Assembly: GCF_004210215.2 (NCBI RefSeq)
Contig: NZ_CP067394.1
Coordinates: forward strand, 3,224,001-3,288,000
DNA length: 64,000 nucleotides
Direction: 5' to 3'
Source: Cryobacterium sp. SO1
GTDB lineage: Bacteria; Actinomycetota; Actinomycetes; Actinomycetales; Microbacteriaceae
Positions 17,646-26,064 of this stretch are shown piece by piece (position 1 is the stretch's first letter; the number at the start of each line of letters is the position of its first letter). A model generated the notes under the pieces. The model did no database searches. It was not told the origin of the DNA and was given only the letters and a program-made list of their open reading frames with translations. A program made the translations under genes and the position numbers.

Positions 17646-18565
17646 AACAGTTGACGGCCCGGGTCGTCGTGGGTGACGAATCGCGCGGTCAGAGTCCGCG
17701 CGATCTCGACAACACGTGCGCGGTGGTCTTCGAGACTGAGCCAGGGGTTACCTTCTATCGGCTGCGCATGTCGGTTGAAGAGCGCTCCCGACCGCTCCTC
17801 CAAGGTTGGGTGCACCAGCAGAGGGAGCACCTTTCCGGCGTAGGCGTCCGCACTCTGGAACAGCGCGCCGATGAGGGCGCGCTGGGCTCTGAGCTTCCAG
17901 GTACGCTCCCCGAGAACCCCCGACATGATGTTGGTCTTGATGATTCCGGGGTTCAGGCCGAACATTGCGACCTCGCCGTACCGAGCGGCCGCGTGGCTCA
18001 CGAGTACCTCGTTGAACACAACGGTGTTGCCGTGGGCCGTCTGCCAGCTGTAATCCCGCGCGGATTGCACGTCCGTGAAATCGAGTGCGCGTTCCCCTCC
18101 GGGAAAGCCCCACACGAACATGCGCGGCTTGGGCCGCCCCGCAGTGTGGCCTCGGTCGAGCCGAGGCGCCAGCTCATTCACGATGACCCACCGGCTCAGC
18201 GCGCTCGTGGCGAGATCCCTCTCCAGGCCCTCATCCGTGACGTCTCGGCACTTCCCAGCGAAAATACCGTGGGTGAGGAGCACCGCATCGACGCCGTCGA
18301 CGGGTAGGTCGCGGGCGACCTCGCCCGCGGTGGCCAAGGAGGAAAGATCGGCGGGGATGAATGTCTGACGTGGGTGCGCTGGCTCCTTGAGCGACCTGCC
18401 GACGACGGTCACGTGGGCGCCCTTCTCCAGCAAAGTCTGGGCGATCGCCCGTCCGACACCCCCGGTGCCGCCGAAGATGACCACCCGAAGACCGATGTAT
18501 GCGGTCGGCTCCGCCCCGAGTCTCCCCGGTTGCCAGTCCTTGCGAAGGGTTCCGAACGACGACAT
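17642..18565 (-). CDS. Atypical SDR-fold protein convergent with heliorhodopsin
   Basis: 307 aa. The Rossmann motif VVIFGGTGGVGRAIAQTL shows nucleotide binding, and VGRS suggests NADP preference. The usual catalytic YxxxK is not found: the equivalent stretch reads SWQTAHGNTVVFNE, with Trp and His where Tyr and Lys are expected, so it may be inactive as a dehydrogenase or use different chemistry. The start at 18565 has an AAAGGA site. Its stop overlaps that of heliorhodopsin by 4 nt, tail to tail, and its 5' end faces the ruined TetR gene. Role unknown. Confidence 0.75.
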   Translation of the reverse strand: MSSFGTLRKDWQPGRLGAEPTAYIGLRVVIFGGTGGVGRAIAQTLLEKGAHVTVVGRSLKEPAHPRQTFIPADLSSLATAGEVARDLPVDGVDAVLLTHGIFAGKCRDVTDEGLERDLATSALSRWVIVNELAPRLDRGHTAGRPKPRMFVWGFPGGERALDFTDVQSARDYSWQTAHGNTVVFNEVLVSHAAARYGEVAMFGLNPGIIKTNIMSGVLGERTWKLRAQRALIGALFQSADAYAGKVLPLLVHPTLEERSGALFNRHAQPIEGNPWLSLEDHRARVVEIARTLTARFVTHDDPGRQLF

Positions 18566-18630
18566 CGCACATTCCTTTCGATGCGAGGACACGGGACGAA
18601 TGTCACCACGATCTCGCAATTCAACAGACG

Positions 18631-18650
18631 TTCAATTAGAATTCTAGGGT
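18631..18650. promoter_or_regulatory. Palindrome in the SDR upstream region
   Basis: TAGAATTCTA (18637-18646) is a perfect 10-bp palindrome inside the AT-rich 18620-18650, between the SDR gene and the TetR relic. TTGAAC on the minus strand nearby could serve as -35. It may be the orphan operator of the lost TetR protein. Confidence 0.35.
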
Positions 18651-18697
18651 TCGGTGGGATTACGTGTCAAGGAGCGCGAAACCGGTAGGAAAAGCGA

Positions 18698-18835
18698 ATG
18701 TCCACTGCACGGTCCGGACGCCGGAAGGGCGCGAGCGAGAGTCGTCCGGATCCCCCAAGCGGCTCCATCCGCATGATCGCACAGAGCGCCGGGGTAGATC
18801 CAAGTCTCGTGATCAACTACTTCGCGAGCCGATGA
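18698..18835 (+). pseudogene. Truncated TetR family regulator gene
   Basis: A 45-codon frame starts MSTARSGRRKGASESR and, after a short scrambled joint, continues SIRMIAQSAGVDPSLVINYF, the end of a TetR helix-turn-helix, then stops at TGA 18833-18835. The first helix (about 20 residues) is deleted and everything after the recognition helix is missing. The lost part was apparently replaced by the repeat array starting at once after the stop. It lies divergent to the SDR gene, where a local repressor would be expected. Confidence 0.75.
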
Positions 18836-19045
18836 TTGAGGAGCTCGACCAACGAGACGGGAACGAACGCAGACCCGGTCACGAGGTCTCGACGAGCTCG
18901 ACCAACAAGACCAACGAGACCAACGAGACCAACAAGACCAACGAGACCAACGAGACCAACAAAACCAACGAGACCAACGAGACCGCCGAGACCAACGCAA
19001 CGTCCGAGACGGGCGCGACCCATCCGGCGATCGAGCTTGTAGAGA
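18836..19045 (+). repeat. Dispersed repeat copies with a 9-bp minisatellite
   Basis: Two copies of the genome repeat (core TCTCGACGAGCTCGACCAAC near 18896, a degenerate one at 18841) lead into eleven 9-bp units of the form GACCAACRA from 18900 to 18998. The units follow a 27-bp higher-order pattern (AA, GA, GA endings) repeated three times. The 9-mer is itself part of the dispersed repeat, so it arose by slippage. This array marks the right edge of the accessory block. Confidence 0.8.
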
Positions 19046-19048
19046 TCC

Positions 19049-19067
19049 CTCGTGCCGAACGCACGAG
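19049..19067 (-). terminator. Hairpin just after glmM
   Basis: CTCGTGC, a 5-nt loop and GCACGAG form a perfect 7-bp stem 11 nt beyond the glmM stop in the direction of transcription. No T-run follows, so it may be a processing or Rho-assisted end. Confidence 0.35.
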
Positions 19068-19077
19068 CGGGGTGTGC

Positions 19078-20451
19078 TCAGGCGACGGGCAGGGCCAGGC
19101 GGTTCTTCACGACGTCGGCCAGCGAGTGCGCCAGACGGTCCGCGGTGGGCTGGTCGGCGGCTTCCACCATCACCCGCACCATCGGCTCGGTGCCCGAGGG
19201 TCGCAGCAGCACCCGGCCGGTGTCGCCCAACTCGATCTCGGCGTCGCGCACCGCCTGGGCGATGACCTCGTCGCCGGCGAGGGCGTGGTGGTCCACGCCG
19301 CGCACGTTCACGAGGATCTGCGGGAACACCTTCATGACGCTGGCCAATTCGGCGAGGGTCTTGCCGGTGCGGGCCATCTCCGCCACGATGTGCAGCCCGG
19401 TGAGGATGCCGTCCCCGGTGGTGGCGAACTTGGTCATAATGACGTGCCCGCTCTGCTCACCGCCGAGGGAGAGCTTATGCGCGTCGAGTTCTTCGAGCAC
19501 GTAGCGGTCGCCCACCTTCGACTCGATCATGGTGATGCCGTTGGCGGCCATTGCCTTCTTCAGGCCCAGGTTGCTCATCACGGTCGCCACCAGGGTGCGG
19601 TCCTTGAGCACACCACGCTCGGCCATCGACACGGCCAGGATCGCCATGATCTGGTCGCCGTCGACGATGTTGCCGTCGCGGTCCACGGCCAGGCACCGGT
19701 CGGCGTCGCCGTCGTGGGCGATACCCACGTCGGCGCCGTGTTCGAGCACCGCGCGGGCGAGGTTGTCGAGGTGCGTGGAGCCCACGCCGTCGTTGATGTT
19801 GAGGCCGTCGGGGTCGGCGCCGATCACGGTCACCCGGGCCCCGGCATCCGTGAAGACCTGCGGGGACACGCCGGCCGCCGCGCCATGGGCGCAGTCGAGC
19901 ACCACGTGGATGCCGTCGAGCCGGTGCGGCAGGGTGCCGAGCAGGTGCACGACGTAGCGGTCCTCGGCGTCGGCGAAGCGGCGGATCCGGCCGACGTCGC
20001 CGCCGATCGGCGTGAGCAGCTTGTCTTCGGCGAGCACAGCTTCAATGCGGTCCTCGACGTCATCGGGCAGCTTGGTGCCGCCGAAGTTGAAGAACTTGAT
20101 GCCGTTGTCTGGCGCCGGGTTGTGCGAGGCGGAGATCATCACGCCGAAGTCTGCGCCGATGTCGGCGATGAGGAATGCGGCGGCGGGCGTCGGAATGACG
20201 CCGGCATCCAGCACGTCGACGCCGGAGCTGGCCAGGCCAGCTGCAACGGCGGAGGTGATGAATTCACCGGAAATGCGGGGGTCGCGGGCGACCACGGCAA
20301 CGGGGCGACGGCCTTGGGCACGTCGTTCCTCTGCGCGGCGGCCTGAGGTGAGCACTACGGCGCTCGCCTGGGCGAGGCCCAGGGCCAGGCTAGCCGTGAG
20401 ATCACGGTTAGCCAGGCCCCGGACGCCGTCCGTGCCAAATAGTCGAGCCAT
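19078..20451 (-). CDS. glmM: Phosphoglucosamine mutase
   Basis: 457 aa, full length. The active site is [17 protein letters not shown] with the phosphoserine at S109; the metal loop is DGDADRC; the C-terminal phosphate-binding motif is [12 protein letters not shown]. It interconverts glucosamine-6- and -1-phosphate for UDP-GlcNAc, using the product of GlmS. It lies 24 nt after rpsI, the conserved actinobacterial order. The palindrome GAGTTCGAACTC sits 3 nt before the ATG and is an odd place for an operator. Confidence 0.96.
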   Translation of the reverse strand: MARLFGTDGVRGLANRDLTASLALGLAQASAVVLTSGRRAEERRAQGRRPVAVVARDPRISGEFITSAVAAGLASSGVDVLDAGVIPTPAAAFLIADIGADFGVMISASHNPAPDNGIKFFNFGGTKLPDDVEDRIEAVLAEDKLLTPIGGDVGRIRRFADAEDRYVVHLLGTLPHRLDGIHVVLDCAHGAAAGVSPQVFTDAGARVTVIGADPDGLNINDGVGSTHLDNLARAVLEHGADVGIAHDGDADRCLAVDRDGNIVDGDQIMAILAVSMAERGVLKDRTLVATVMSNLGLKKAMAANGITMIESKVGDRYVLEELDAHKLSLGGEQSGHVIMTKFATTGDGILTGLHIVAEMARTGKTLAELASVMKVFPQILVNVRGVDHHALAGDEVIAQAVRDAEIELGDTGRVLLRPSGTEPMVRVMVEAADQPTADRLAHSLADVVKNRLALPVA

Positions 20452-20475
20452 TTGAGTTCGAACTCGGCTAGCTGA

Positions 20476-20961
20476 TTAGCGCTTCGAGAACTGCGGCGCC
20501 TTACGGGCCTTCTTGAGTCCGGCCTTCTTGCGCTCCTTGACGCGAGCGTCACGGTTGAGGAAGCCGGCCTTCTTGAGGATGGCGCGGTTGTTCTCTTCGT
20601 CGATCTGGTTCAGCGAGCGGGCGATGCCGAGGCGCAGCGCGCCGGCCTGGCCGGACGGGCCACCACCGGTGATGCGGGCGATGACGTCGTAGCTGCCGAG
20701 CAGGTCGAGGACCTTGAACGGGTCGTTGATCAGCTGCTGGTGGAGCTTGTTCGGGAAGTAGTCGTCGAGCTCGCGCCCGTTGACGACGATCTTGCCGGCG
20801 CCGGGAACGATGCGCACGCGGGCGATGGCCTGCTTGCGACGGCCCACGGCTGCGCCGGGAACGTTGAGGACGGCGCGGGGCGCCTTGGTTGCAACTTCAG
20901 CGGGAGTCTCGGTGGAGTAGCTCTCGGGAGTTGCGTCAATCTGGTCTGCGATCTTCGCCAC
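20476..20961 (-). CDS. rpsI: 30S ribosomal protein S9 (uS9)
   Basis: 161 aa. The conserved C-terminal half includes [19 protein letters not shown] and ends in [12 protein letters not shown]; the basic tail reaches the P-site tRNA. An N-terminal extension of about 35 residues ([14 protein letters not shown]) is common in actinobacterial S9. Transcribed with rplM 49 nt upstream and glmM downstream. Confidence 0.96.
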   Translation of the reverse strand: MAKIADQIDATPESYSTETPAEVATKAPRAVLNVPGAAVGRRKQAIARVRIVPGAGKIVVNGRELDDYFPNKLHQQLINDPFKVLDLLGSYDVIARITGGGPSGQAGALRLGIARSLNQIDEENNRAILKKAGFLNRDARVKERKKAGLKKARKAPQFSKR

Positions 20962-21010
20962 GATGGTGTGAATCCTTTTTTCTTAGATATCGAGAAGTCT
21001 GGGGCCGACG

Positions 21011-21457
21011 CTACTGAGCGACCTGGCTGAGGGTGTACGGCTTGGGCTGCTGCGCAGCGTGCGGGTGCTCGGGGCCTGCGTAGACCTTGAGCTTCAGCAG
21101 CTGTGCACGGCCGAGCGAGTTCTTCGGCAGCATGCCGCGAATCGCCTTTTCTACCGCACGGGTGGGGTGCTTCTCGAGCATCTCCGAGTAGTTCGTGGCC
21201 GTGAGGCCGCCCGGGTAACCGGAGTGGCGGTACGCCATCTTGAGGTCAAGCTTCTTGCCGGTGAGGGCAATCTTCTCGGCGTTGATGATGATGACGAAGT
21301 CGCCACCATCCATGTGAGGGGAAAAGGTCGCCTTGTGCTTGCCACGAAGAAGAATTGCGGCGTGGCTGGCGAGCCGACCCAGAATGATATCGGTGGCATC
21401 GATGACGACCCAGTCGTGCTGGAGTTCGCTTGCCTTGGGGGTGTAAGTGCGCGTCAC
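21011..21457 (-). CDS. rplM: 50S ribosomal protein L13 (uL13)
   Basis: 148 aa. It starts (GTG) [16 protein letters not shown] and has [20 protein letters not shown] and [19 protein letters not shown], the family signature. First gene of the rplM-rpsI-glmM unit. The 187-nt region upstream, to truA, carries a hairpin and is the likely promoter and leader. Confidence 0.96.
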   Translation of the reverse strand: MTRTYTPKASELQHDWVVIDATDIILGRLASHAAILLRGKHKATFSPHMDGGDFVIIINAEKIALTGKKLDLKMAYRHSGYPGGLTATNYSEMLEKHPTRAVEKAIRGMLPKNSLGRAQLLKLKVYAGPEHPHAAQQPKPYTLSQVAQ

Positions 21458-21512
21458 TGTTGTGCTGCTTTCTTGTTTTCGAACGGAGGTGTTCGTGAAT
21501 CCCGCTCCGGGT

Positions 21513-21531
21513 GTGTTCTCGAGGAGAACAC
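21513..21531 (-). promoter_or_regulatory. Hairpin in the rplM 5' leader
   Basis: GTGTTCTC (21513-21520), 3 nt, GAGAACAC (21524-21531): a perfect 8-bp inverted repeat about 56 nt upstream of the rplM start. It could be an RNA leader element for L13 autoregulation or a dyad for a DNA-binding protein. No T-run. Confidence 0.35.
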
Positions 21532-21644
21532 GATCGATGGAGGGCTCACGTTCGTGTGCCTGGCTGCAACGCCTAAGACACCAAAGAGCAACACTAGTTC
21601 ACCGGGCAATCACGCACAACTCCCGCGGGCAGATCCGTGCGATT

Positions 21645-22631
21645 TCACTCGTCGTCGTCGGGCAGCTCGCGACGGGCACGAGTCTGCGCGGCCCGGATGG
21701 CCATGCCAGCATCCTCCGGGTACCCCACCTCCATGAGCGTGAGGCCGTGCGCCTGCATCACCTTGAACTCGCTGGTGCGGGCCCGTTCGATGCGGAGGTC
21801 CACCAGACGGGTGCCCACCAGTTTGCCCTCCCCCACCGACACGCAGGCGCCCACCAGGGCACGCACCATCGAGTGGCAGAACGCATCCGCCTGTAGCGTC
21901 GCCACAAGCACCCCGTCGGGGTCGCGCCGCCACTCGAAGGACTGCAGGGTACGGATGGTCGTGGCTCCGGGCCGCGGCTTGCAGTAGGTGGCGAAGTCGT
22001 GCAGCCCGATCAGGGTGGCCGCGGCCTCCTGCATGGCGGCGAGGTCCAACGCGAAACCGTGCCAGGTGGTGCGCAACCGCTGCAACGGGTCCCGCAGCGC
22101 CCCGGTGTCGGAGATGCGGTACTCGTAGCGGCGCCAGAGGGCGGAGAACCGGGCATCGAACCCGGCCGGTGCCAGGGTGGCGCGGCGGATCACGATTTCG
22201 GGCTGGGTGACCAGGATGCCGCCGAGCCGGCGCTGCACCATCGTGGCCAGGTCGGTCTGGTGCTTGGGCACTCCCCGGCCGCGCTTGATCCGCACCAGGC
22301 TGTCCACCTGATCGGGGTTCAGGTCGAAGTGGGCCACCTGGCCCAGCGCGTGCACGCCGGAGTCTGTGCGGCCGGCGACGACGAGGGCAGGGGTGGGCTG
22401 GTGGCGTTTGAGGATTGCGGCGAGGCCCTCCTCGATCTGGCCTTGCACGGTGCGGTAACCGGGCTGGGTGGCCCAGCCGAAGAAGTCGGTGCCGTCGTAG
22501 GCGATGTCCAGGCGGATGCGGCTGGAGCCGGGTGCCGGCATCGAACCGGACGGTTCCGCCAGGGCGCCATCCGGGTTGAGCTCGGACAGCACCACAGGAG
22601 GGGTGCCGTCGACGGGCTCGGGAAAACTCAC
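21645..22631 (-). CDS. truA: tRNA pseudouridine(38-40) synthase
   Basis: 328 aa. The catalytic Asp is D90 in VAGRTDSGVHALGQ; RIRLDIAYDGTDFFGW and the C-terminal FCHSMVRALVGACVSVG are TruA motifs. It makes pseudouridine at positions 38-40 of the tRNA anticodon arm. The GTG at 22631 has TACACT 7 nt upstream (22639-22644), a leaderless layout, which supports the long form. Starting at Met31 instead would give the usual E. coli-like length. Its former neighbour rplQ is now separated by the acyltransferase gene. Confidence 0.93.
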   Translation of the reverse strand: MSFPEPVDGTPPVVLSELNPDGALAEPSGSMPAPGSSRIRLDIAYDGTDFFGWATQPGYRTVQGQIEEGLAAILKRHQPTPALVVAGRTDSGVHALGQVAHFDLNPDQVDSLVRIKRGRGVPKHQTDLATMVQRRLGGILVTQPEIVIRRATLAPAGFDARFSALWRRYEYRISDTGALRDPLQRLRTTWHGFALDLAAMQEAAATLIGLHDFATYCKPRPGATTIRTLQSFEWRRDPDGVLVATLQADAFCHSMVRALVGACVSVGEGKLVGTRLVDLRIERARTSEFKVMQAHGLTLMEVGYPEDAGMAIRAAQTRARRELPDDDE

Positions 22632-22694
22632 AGAGGTCAGTGTAGAGGCCGGGCCGGGTTATCGTTGGACGGGCCGTCGTCCGGCCGCACAGCT

Positions 22695-24899
22695 ATGACC
22701 AGTTCCCTTCGCATCGCGCCCCGCTCCCCCGCCACAGCCCTCTCGACCGGCGGCCCGGCCGGTGGGCGGCTCAGCGGCCTGGACGGGCTGCGCGGCCTCG
22801 CGGTCACCCTCGTCGTGGTGTACCACCTGTTTCCGCCGGTGCTCCGGGGCGGCTTCATCGGCGTTGATATCTTCTTCGTGATCAGCGGGTTCCTCATCAC
22901 CGGTCTGATCGTGGCAGAACGGGACCGCACCGGCCGGTTCTCGCCCAGGCGATTCTGGTTGCACCGCGCCCGTCGGCTGCTGCCGGCGCTGGTGCCCCTG
23001 GTGCTGCTGGCCTGCACGACCGCCTGGCTGATCGGCGGCGACGTGCTGGTGGGCCTGGGTTGGAAGCTGCTGGGCGCCGCGACATTCAGCTACAACTGGG
23101 TGTCCACCGCCGCCAACACCAGCTACTTCGGCTCGGGTCAACCGGAACTGTTCCGCAACCTCTGGTCGCTGGCCGTCGAGGAGCAGTTCTACCTGCTGTG
23201 GCCGCTGCTGTTGCTGCTCCTCGTGCGGATCCGCCGGCCGGGCCTCCGACTGGCCCTGGTGGGCACGCTCGCTCTCGCGTCGGCGGTGTGGATGGGCGTG
23301 GCCTACCAGCCCGGCGCCGACCCCAGCCGGGTGTACTACGGCTCGGACACCCACAGTTTCGGTCTGCTCATCGGCGCCGCCCTGGCCCTGCTGCTGCGCC
23401 CGCTCGGGCGAGCAGTGTCGCTCCGCGAGGCGGCGACCGGCACCCCGGCGGCGGCGACCGGCCGCGCGGTGGCCGCGACCCGAGCCTGGTGGGGCGCGGG
23501 CGCCCTGGCCGGCCTGCTCGCCGCGGCGATCTGGCTGCCCGACAACGCCGCCGGCACCTACCGCGGCGGCCTCCTGCTGGTGAGCCTCGCCTCCGCCGTG
23601 GCGATCTGGGCGGGTGTGGCCGGCGGCCGGTTCGGGCGGATGCTCGACGCCGCCCCGCTCCGCTACCTCGGTGAACGCTCCTACGGTCTGTACCTCTGGC
23701 ACTGGCCGCTGCTGGTGCTGCTGCAGCTCGTGGCGCCGTTCGGCCGCGGAAACGTCGTCGCCACCGGCATGCTCACGCTGCTGCTGGCCGTGGCCGCCGC
23801 CGCGATCTCGTACCGTTGGCTCGAGATGCCGATCCGCCGGCACGGCCTGCGGGGCGCGGTGGGGCTGGTGCGCGATCGGGTGTTCTGGGCGGGCGACCCC
23901 GCCGGGGCGACTGGCTCCGCGGGCGCGACCGGCCCGGCGGGCGCAGCTGCAGCCGACCACGCCGGCCCGACCGACCCCGCGGCAGCGACCGGCCCGGCGG
24001 ACACGACCAACCACGCGCGCGCAACCGCCCCCGCAAGTGCGACCGGCCACGCCGGCCCGACCGACCCCGCGGGTGCGACCGGCCGGGCGGCCGCGACCGG
24101 CCCTGCTGGTGCGACTTGGCCGGCGGCCGCGGCCGGCCCCGCCGGCGCGAGTCGTCGGCGCCGCCCCGTGGCGGTGCTGGCGATGGCGACCGCCGGCGTG
24201 CTGCTGTTGCTGGCGGGCACCGTCGCATCCGTGGTCGCCGCGCCCACAGTCACGACCGCGCAGGCCGAGGTGTTGCGCGGTCAGCAGGCGTTGGAAAGGG
24301 CCGCGAAGGCCGCGGCGGAGCAGGCCGCCGCCGATGCCCAGGCCCCCGGGGAGGCGGCGGAAGCCAGCAGGGGCTCGAACATCACGGCCGTCGGCGACTC
24401 TGTGATGCTGGCCTCCGCGGTCGAGCTGCAGACCGAGTTCCCCGGAATCGTGATCGACGCGGCCGTGTCCCGCGGCATGGCAGCCGCTCCGAAGCTTCTC
24501 GCCGAGCAACGGGCAGCAGGCACCCTGCGCCCCGTGGTGCTGTTGGGTCTCGGCACAAACGGTCCCATCGACCCGGACGACCTCTCCGCAATCATGGGGG
24601 TGATCGGGCCCTCCCGTGAGCTGATCGTGGTGAACGCGTTCGCGGAGCGGGACTGGACCCTCGGCGTCAACACCGAGCTCGCGACCTTCTCCGCCCGCCG
24701 CAGCCAAGTGGTGCTGGCCGACTGGAGCGGCGCCATCGCCCCGCACGTCGACGTGCTCGCCGCCGACGGCATCCACCCCGGCCCCACCGGCGGGGGGATC
24801 TACGCCGACACCGTGGCCACGGCCCTTGAGCGCCTGCCCGGCGCCCCACAGAGCCGCGCCCCCGGCGCCGACACCCTGCAGGCGTTCCGCGTCCGCTGA
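22695..24899 (+). CDS. OatA-like acyltransferase: AT3 membrane domain plus SGNH domain
   Basis: 734 aa. Residues 25-390 form an acyltransferase-3 membrane domain (LDGLRGLAVTLVVVYHLFPP, FFVISGFLITGLI, RRFWLHRARRLLPAL, NLWSLAVEEQFYLLWP). A low-complexity linker rich in GATGPAGA-like triplets, collagen-like in look, spans about 400-480, then one more membrane segment and an SGNH-like extracytoplasmic domain (TAVGDSVMLAS, GLGTNG, DGIHPGPTGGGIY). Such proteins transfer acyl groups to cell-wall sugars or other glycans outside the membrane. The acceptor is unknown. Encoded opposite to the ribosomal genes around it, 63 bp from divergent truA; it looks inserted. Confidence 0.9.
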   Translation: MTSSLRIAPRSPATALSTGGPAGGRLSGLDGLRGLAVTLVVVYHLFPPVLRGGFIGVDIFFVISGFLITGLIVAERDRTGRFSPRRFWLHRARRLLPALVPLVLLACTTAWLIGGDVLVGLGWKLLGAATFSYNWVSTAANTSYFGSGQPELFRNLWSLAVEEQFYLLWPLLLLLLVRIRRPGLRLALVGTLALASAVWMGVAYQPGADPSRVYYGSDTHSFGLLIGAALALLLRPLGRAVSLREAATGTPAAATGRAVAATRAWWGAGALAGLLAAAIWLPDNAAGTYRGGLLLVSLASAVAIWAGVAGGRFGRMLDAAPLRYLGERSYGLYLWHWPLLVLLQLVAPFGRGNVVATGMLTLLLAVAAAAISYRWLEMPIRRHGLRGAVGLVRDRVFWAGDPAGATGSAGATGPAGAAAADHAGPTDPAAATGPADTTNHARATAPASATGHAGPTDPAGATGRAAATGPAGATWPAAAAGPAGASRRRRPVAVLAMATAGVLLLLAGTVASVVAAPTVTTAQAEVLRGQQALERAAKAAAEQAAADAQAPGEAAEASRGSNITAVGDSVMLASAVELQTEFPGIVIDAAVSRGMAAAPKLLAEQRAAGTLRPVVLLGLGTNGPIDPDDLSAIMGVIGPSRELIVVNAFAERDWTLGVNTELATFSARRSQVVLADWSGAIAPHVDVLAADGIHPGPTGGGIYADTVATALERLPGAPQSRAPGADTLQAFRVR

Positions 24900-24901
24900 C
24901 C

Positions 24902-25048
24902 TGTGCCCCCTGTGGCGGGTGGCGGGTGGCGGGTGGCGGGTGACCGGTGGCGGGTGGCCGGTGACCGGTGACCTGTGACCTGTGACCGGTGACAGGTGAC
25001 CTGCGCCCCCTGTGGCCGGTGGTTGGTAACCGGTGACCGGTGACATGT
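24902..25048. repeat. Heptamer tandem repeat
   Basis: Runs of the 7-mers GGTGGCG, GGTGACC and variants, about 13 in register from 24915, then a second shorter run. The block GACCTGYGCCCCCTGTGGC begins both runs (near 24900 and 24999), so a unit of about 100 bp is itself duplicated. Non-coding, directly after the acyltransferase stop. Confidence 0.75.
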
Positions 25049-25049
25049 G

Positions 25050-25430
25050 ACGTGCGGCTCCTGTGCCTCCGCGCCTCCGTCACCTGCAGCATCTCTCGGC
25101 ACCGACCCTTCTGCACGGTACTTCTGCACCAAAACGGCGCTTCGGCAGATGCCCGGGGTGGGGTTCTCGAGGTATGCGGGCAAGGCGCCGGTACGCGGGT
25201 GGCGCGCCAGGGGCATAGCGGCGCCTGACCCGCATACCTCCCCACAGGGCGCTCCGGCACCCCGCCGGCGCATCGGCATCCCGCCCGCATAGTGGCGCAC
25301 CACCCGCACAGCGGCGCCTTGCCCGCAGAACTGGCACCCCACCGCCCGCACGCAGCTCGACCGCACCTCGTATGGGCGGCACAAGCCCACACAGCCAAGT
25401 CCACACAGCCCCGCACACCCCCCGCGCGCA
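25050..25430. repeat. GC-rich intergenic region with degenerate short repeats
   Basis: No credible gene. From 25175 to 25345 the words GGCGCC and CCCGCAT/CCCGCACAG recur on both strands in imperfect copies of about 20 nt, for example ACCCGCATA near 25229 and its inverse TATGCGGGCAAGGCGCC near 25178. Not a CRISPR: no constant repeat length or unique spacers. Confidence 0.5.
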
Positions 25431-25434
25431 CAAA

Positions 25435-25462
25435 AAGGGCCCGACCGGAGTCGGGCCCTTTC
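25435..25462 (-). terminator. Intrinsic terminator of the alpha operon (after rplQ)
   Basis: AAAGGGCCCGAC, loop of 4, GTCGGGCCCTTT: a perfect 12-bp stem, followed on the minus strand by TTTTTG. It ends the infA-to-rplQ transcript. Confidence 0.9.
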
Positions 25463-25485
25463 AGGTACAGCGGGTGGAGCGAGTG

Positions 25486-26013
25486 TTACTTGGCTTCCTC
25501 AGCGGATGCCTCGGATGCCTCGGGCGCCTCAACAGCGTCGGACTCGACGGCTTCGGTCTCTACGACCTCGGCCTCGGCGGTCGGGGCCGGGGTCTCCTCG
25601 GCGACGGGCGCGGACGCCTTCGCGGGAGCCTTGTTCGACTTCACCTTGGGCGAAACGGGCTCGAGAACGAGCTCCATCTGCACCATGGAGGCGTTGTCGC
25701 CCTTGCGGAAGCCGAGCTTGGTGATGCGGGTGTAGCCGCCATCGCGAAGCGCAACCTGGGGCGCGATCTCGGTGAAGAGCTCGTGCACGACGGTCTTGTC
25801 GCCGATCGTCGCGAGAACGCGACGACGAGCGTGCAGGTCGCCACGCTTGGCGAAGGTCACCAGGCGCTCGGCAACCGGACGCAGGCGCTTGGCGCGCGTC
25901 TCGGTCGTCTTGATGGACTTGTGGGTGAACAGGGCAGCAGCCAGGTTCGCGAGCATGAGGCGCTCGTGCGCCGGTCCGCCACCGAGACGGGCTCCCTTAG
26001 TGGGCTTAGGCAT
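25486..26013 (-). CDS. rplQ: 50S ribosomal protein L17 (bL17)
   Basis: 175 aa. Residues 1-120 are standard L17 ([20 protein letters not shown], then [13 protein letters not shown]). The last 50 or so residues form an acidic tail rich in Ala, Glu and Val (ending [11 protein letters not shown]) that is absent from short L17 proteins but common in Micrococcales. It follows rpoA by 51 nt in the alpha operon. Confidence 0.95.
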   Translation of the reverse strand: MPKPTKGARLGGGPAHERLMLANLAAALFTHKSIKTTETRAKRLRPVAERLVTFAKRGDLHARRRVLATIGDKTVVHELFTEIAPQVALRDGGYTRITKLGFRKGDNASMVQMELVLEPVSPKVKSNKAPAKASAPVAEETPAPTAEAEVVETEAVESDAVEAPEASEASAEEAK

Positions 26014-26064
26014 TATCGGTAATCTCCAGTATCAAAGTCGAAAGGCGTCGAGAAACGACGGGCC

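Noticed and set aside
17642..18565. Retinal-forming or retinol dehydrogenase role for the SDR beside heliorhodopsin
   Set aside because: The catalytic YxxxK is not recognisable and adjacency alone is not evidence; no carotenoid cleavage enzyme is in the window.
18836..19045. Small Thr/Asn/Glu-repeat protein encoded by the 9-bp minisatellite
   Set aside because: All reading frames through a 9-bp repeat are open by construction; there is no ribosome site or conserved part outside the repeat.
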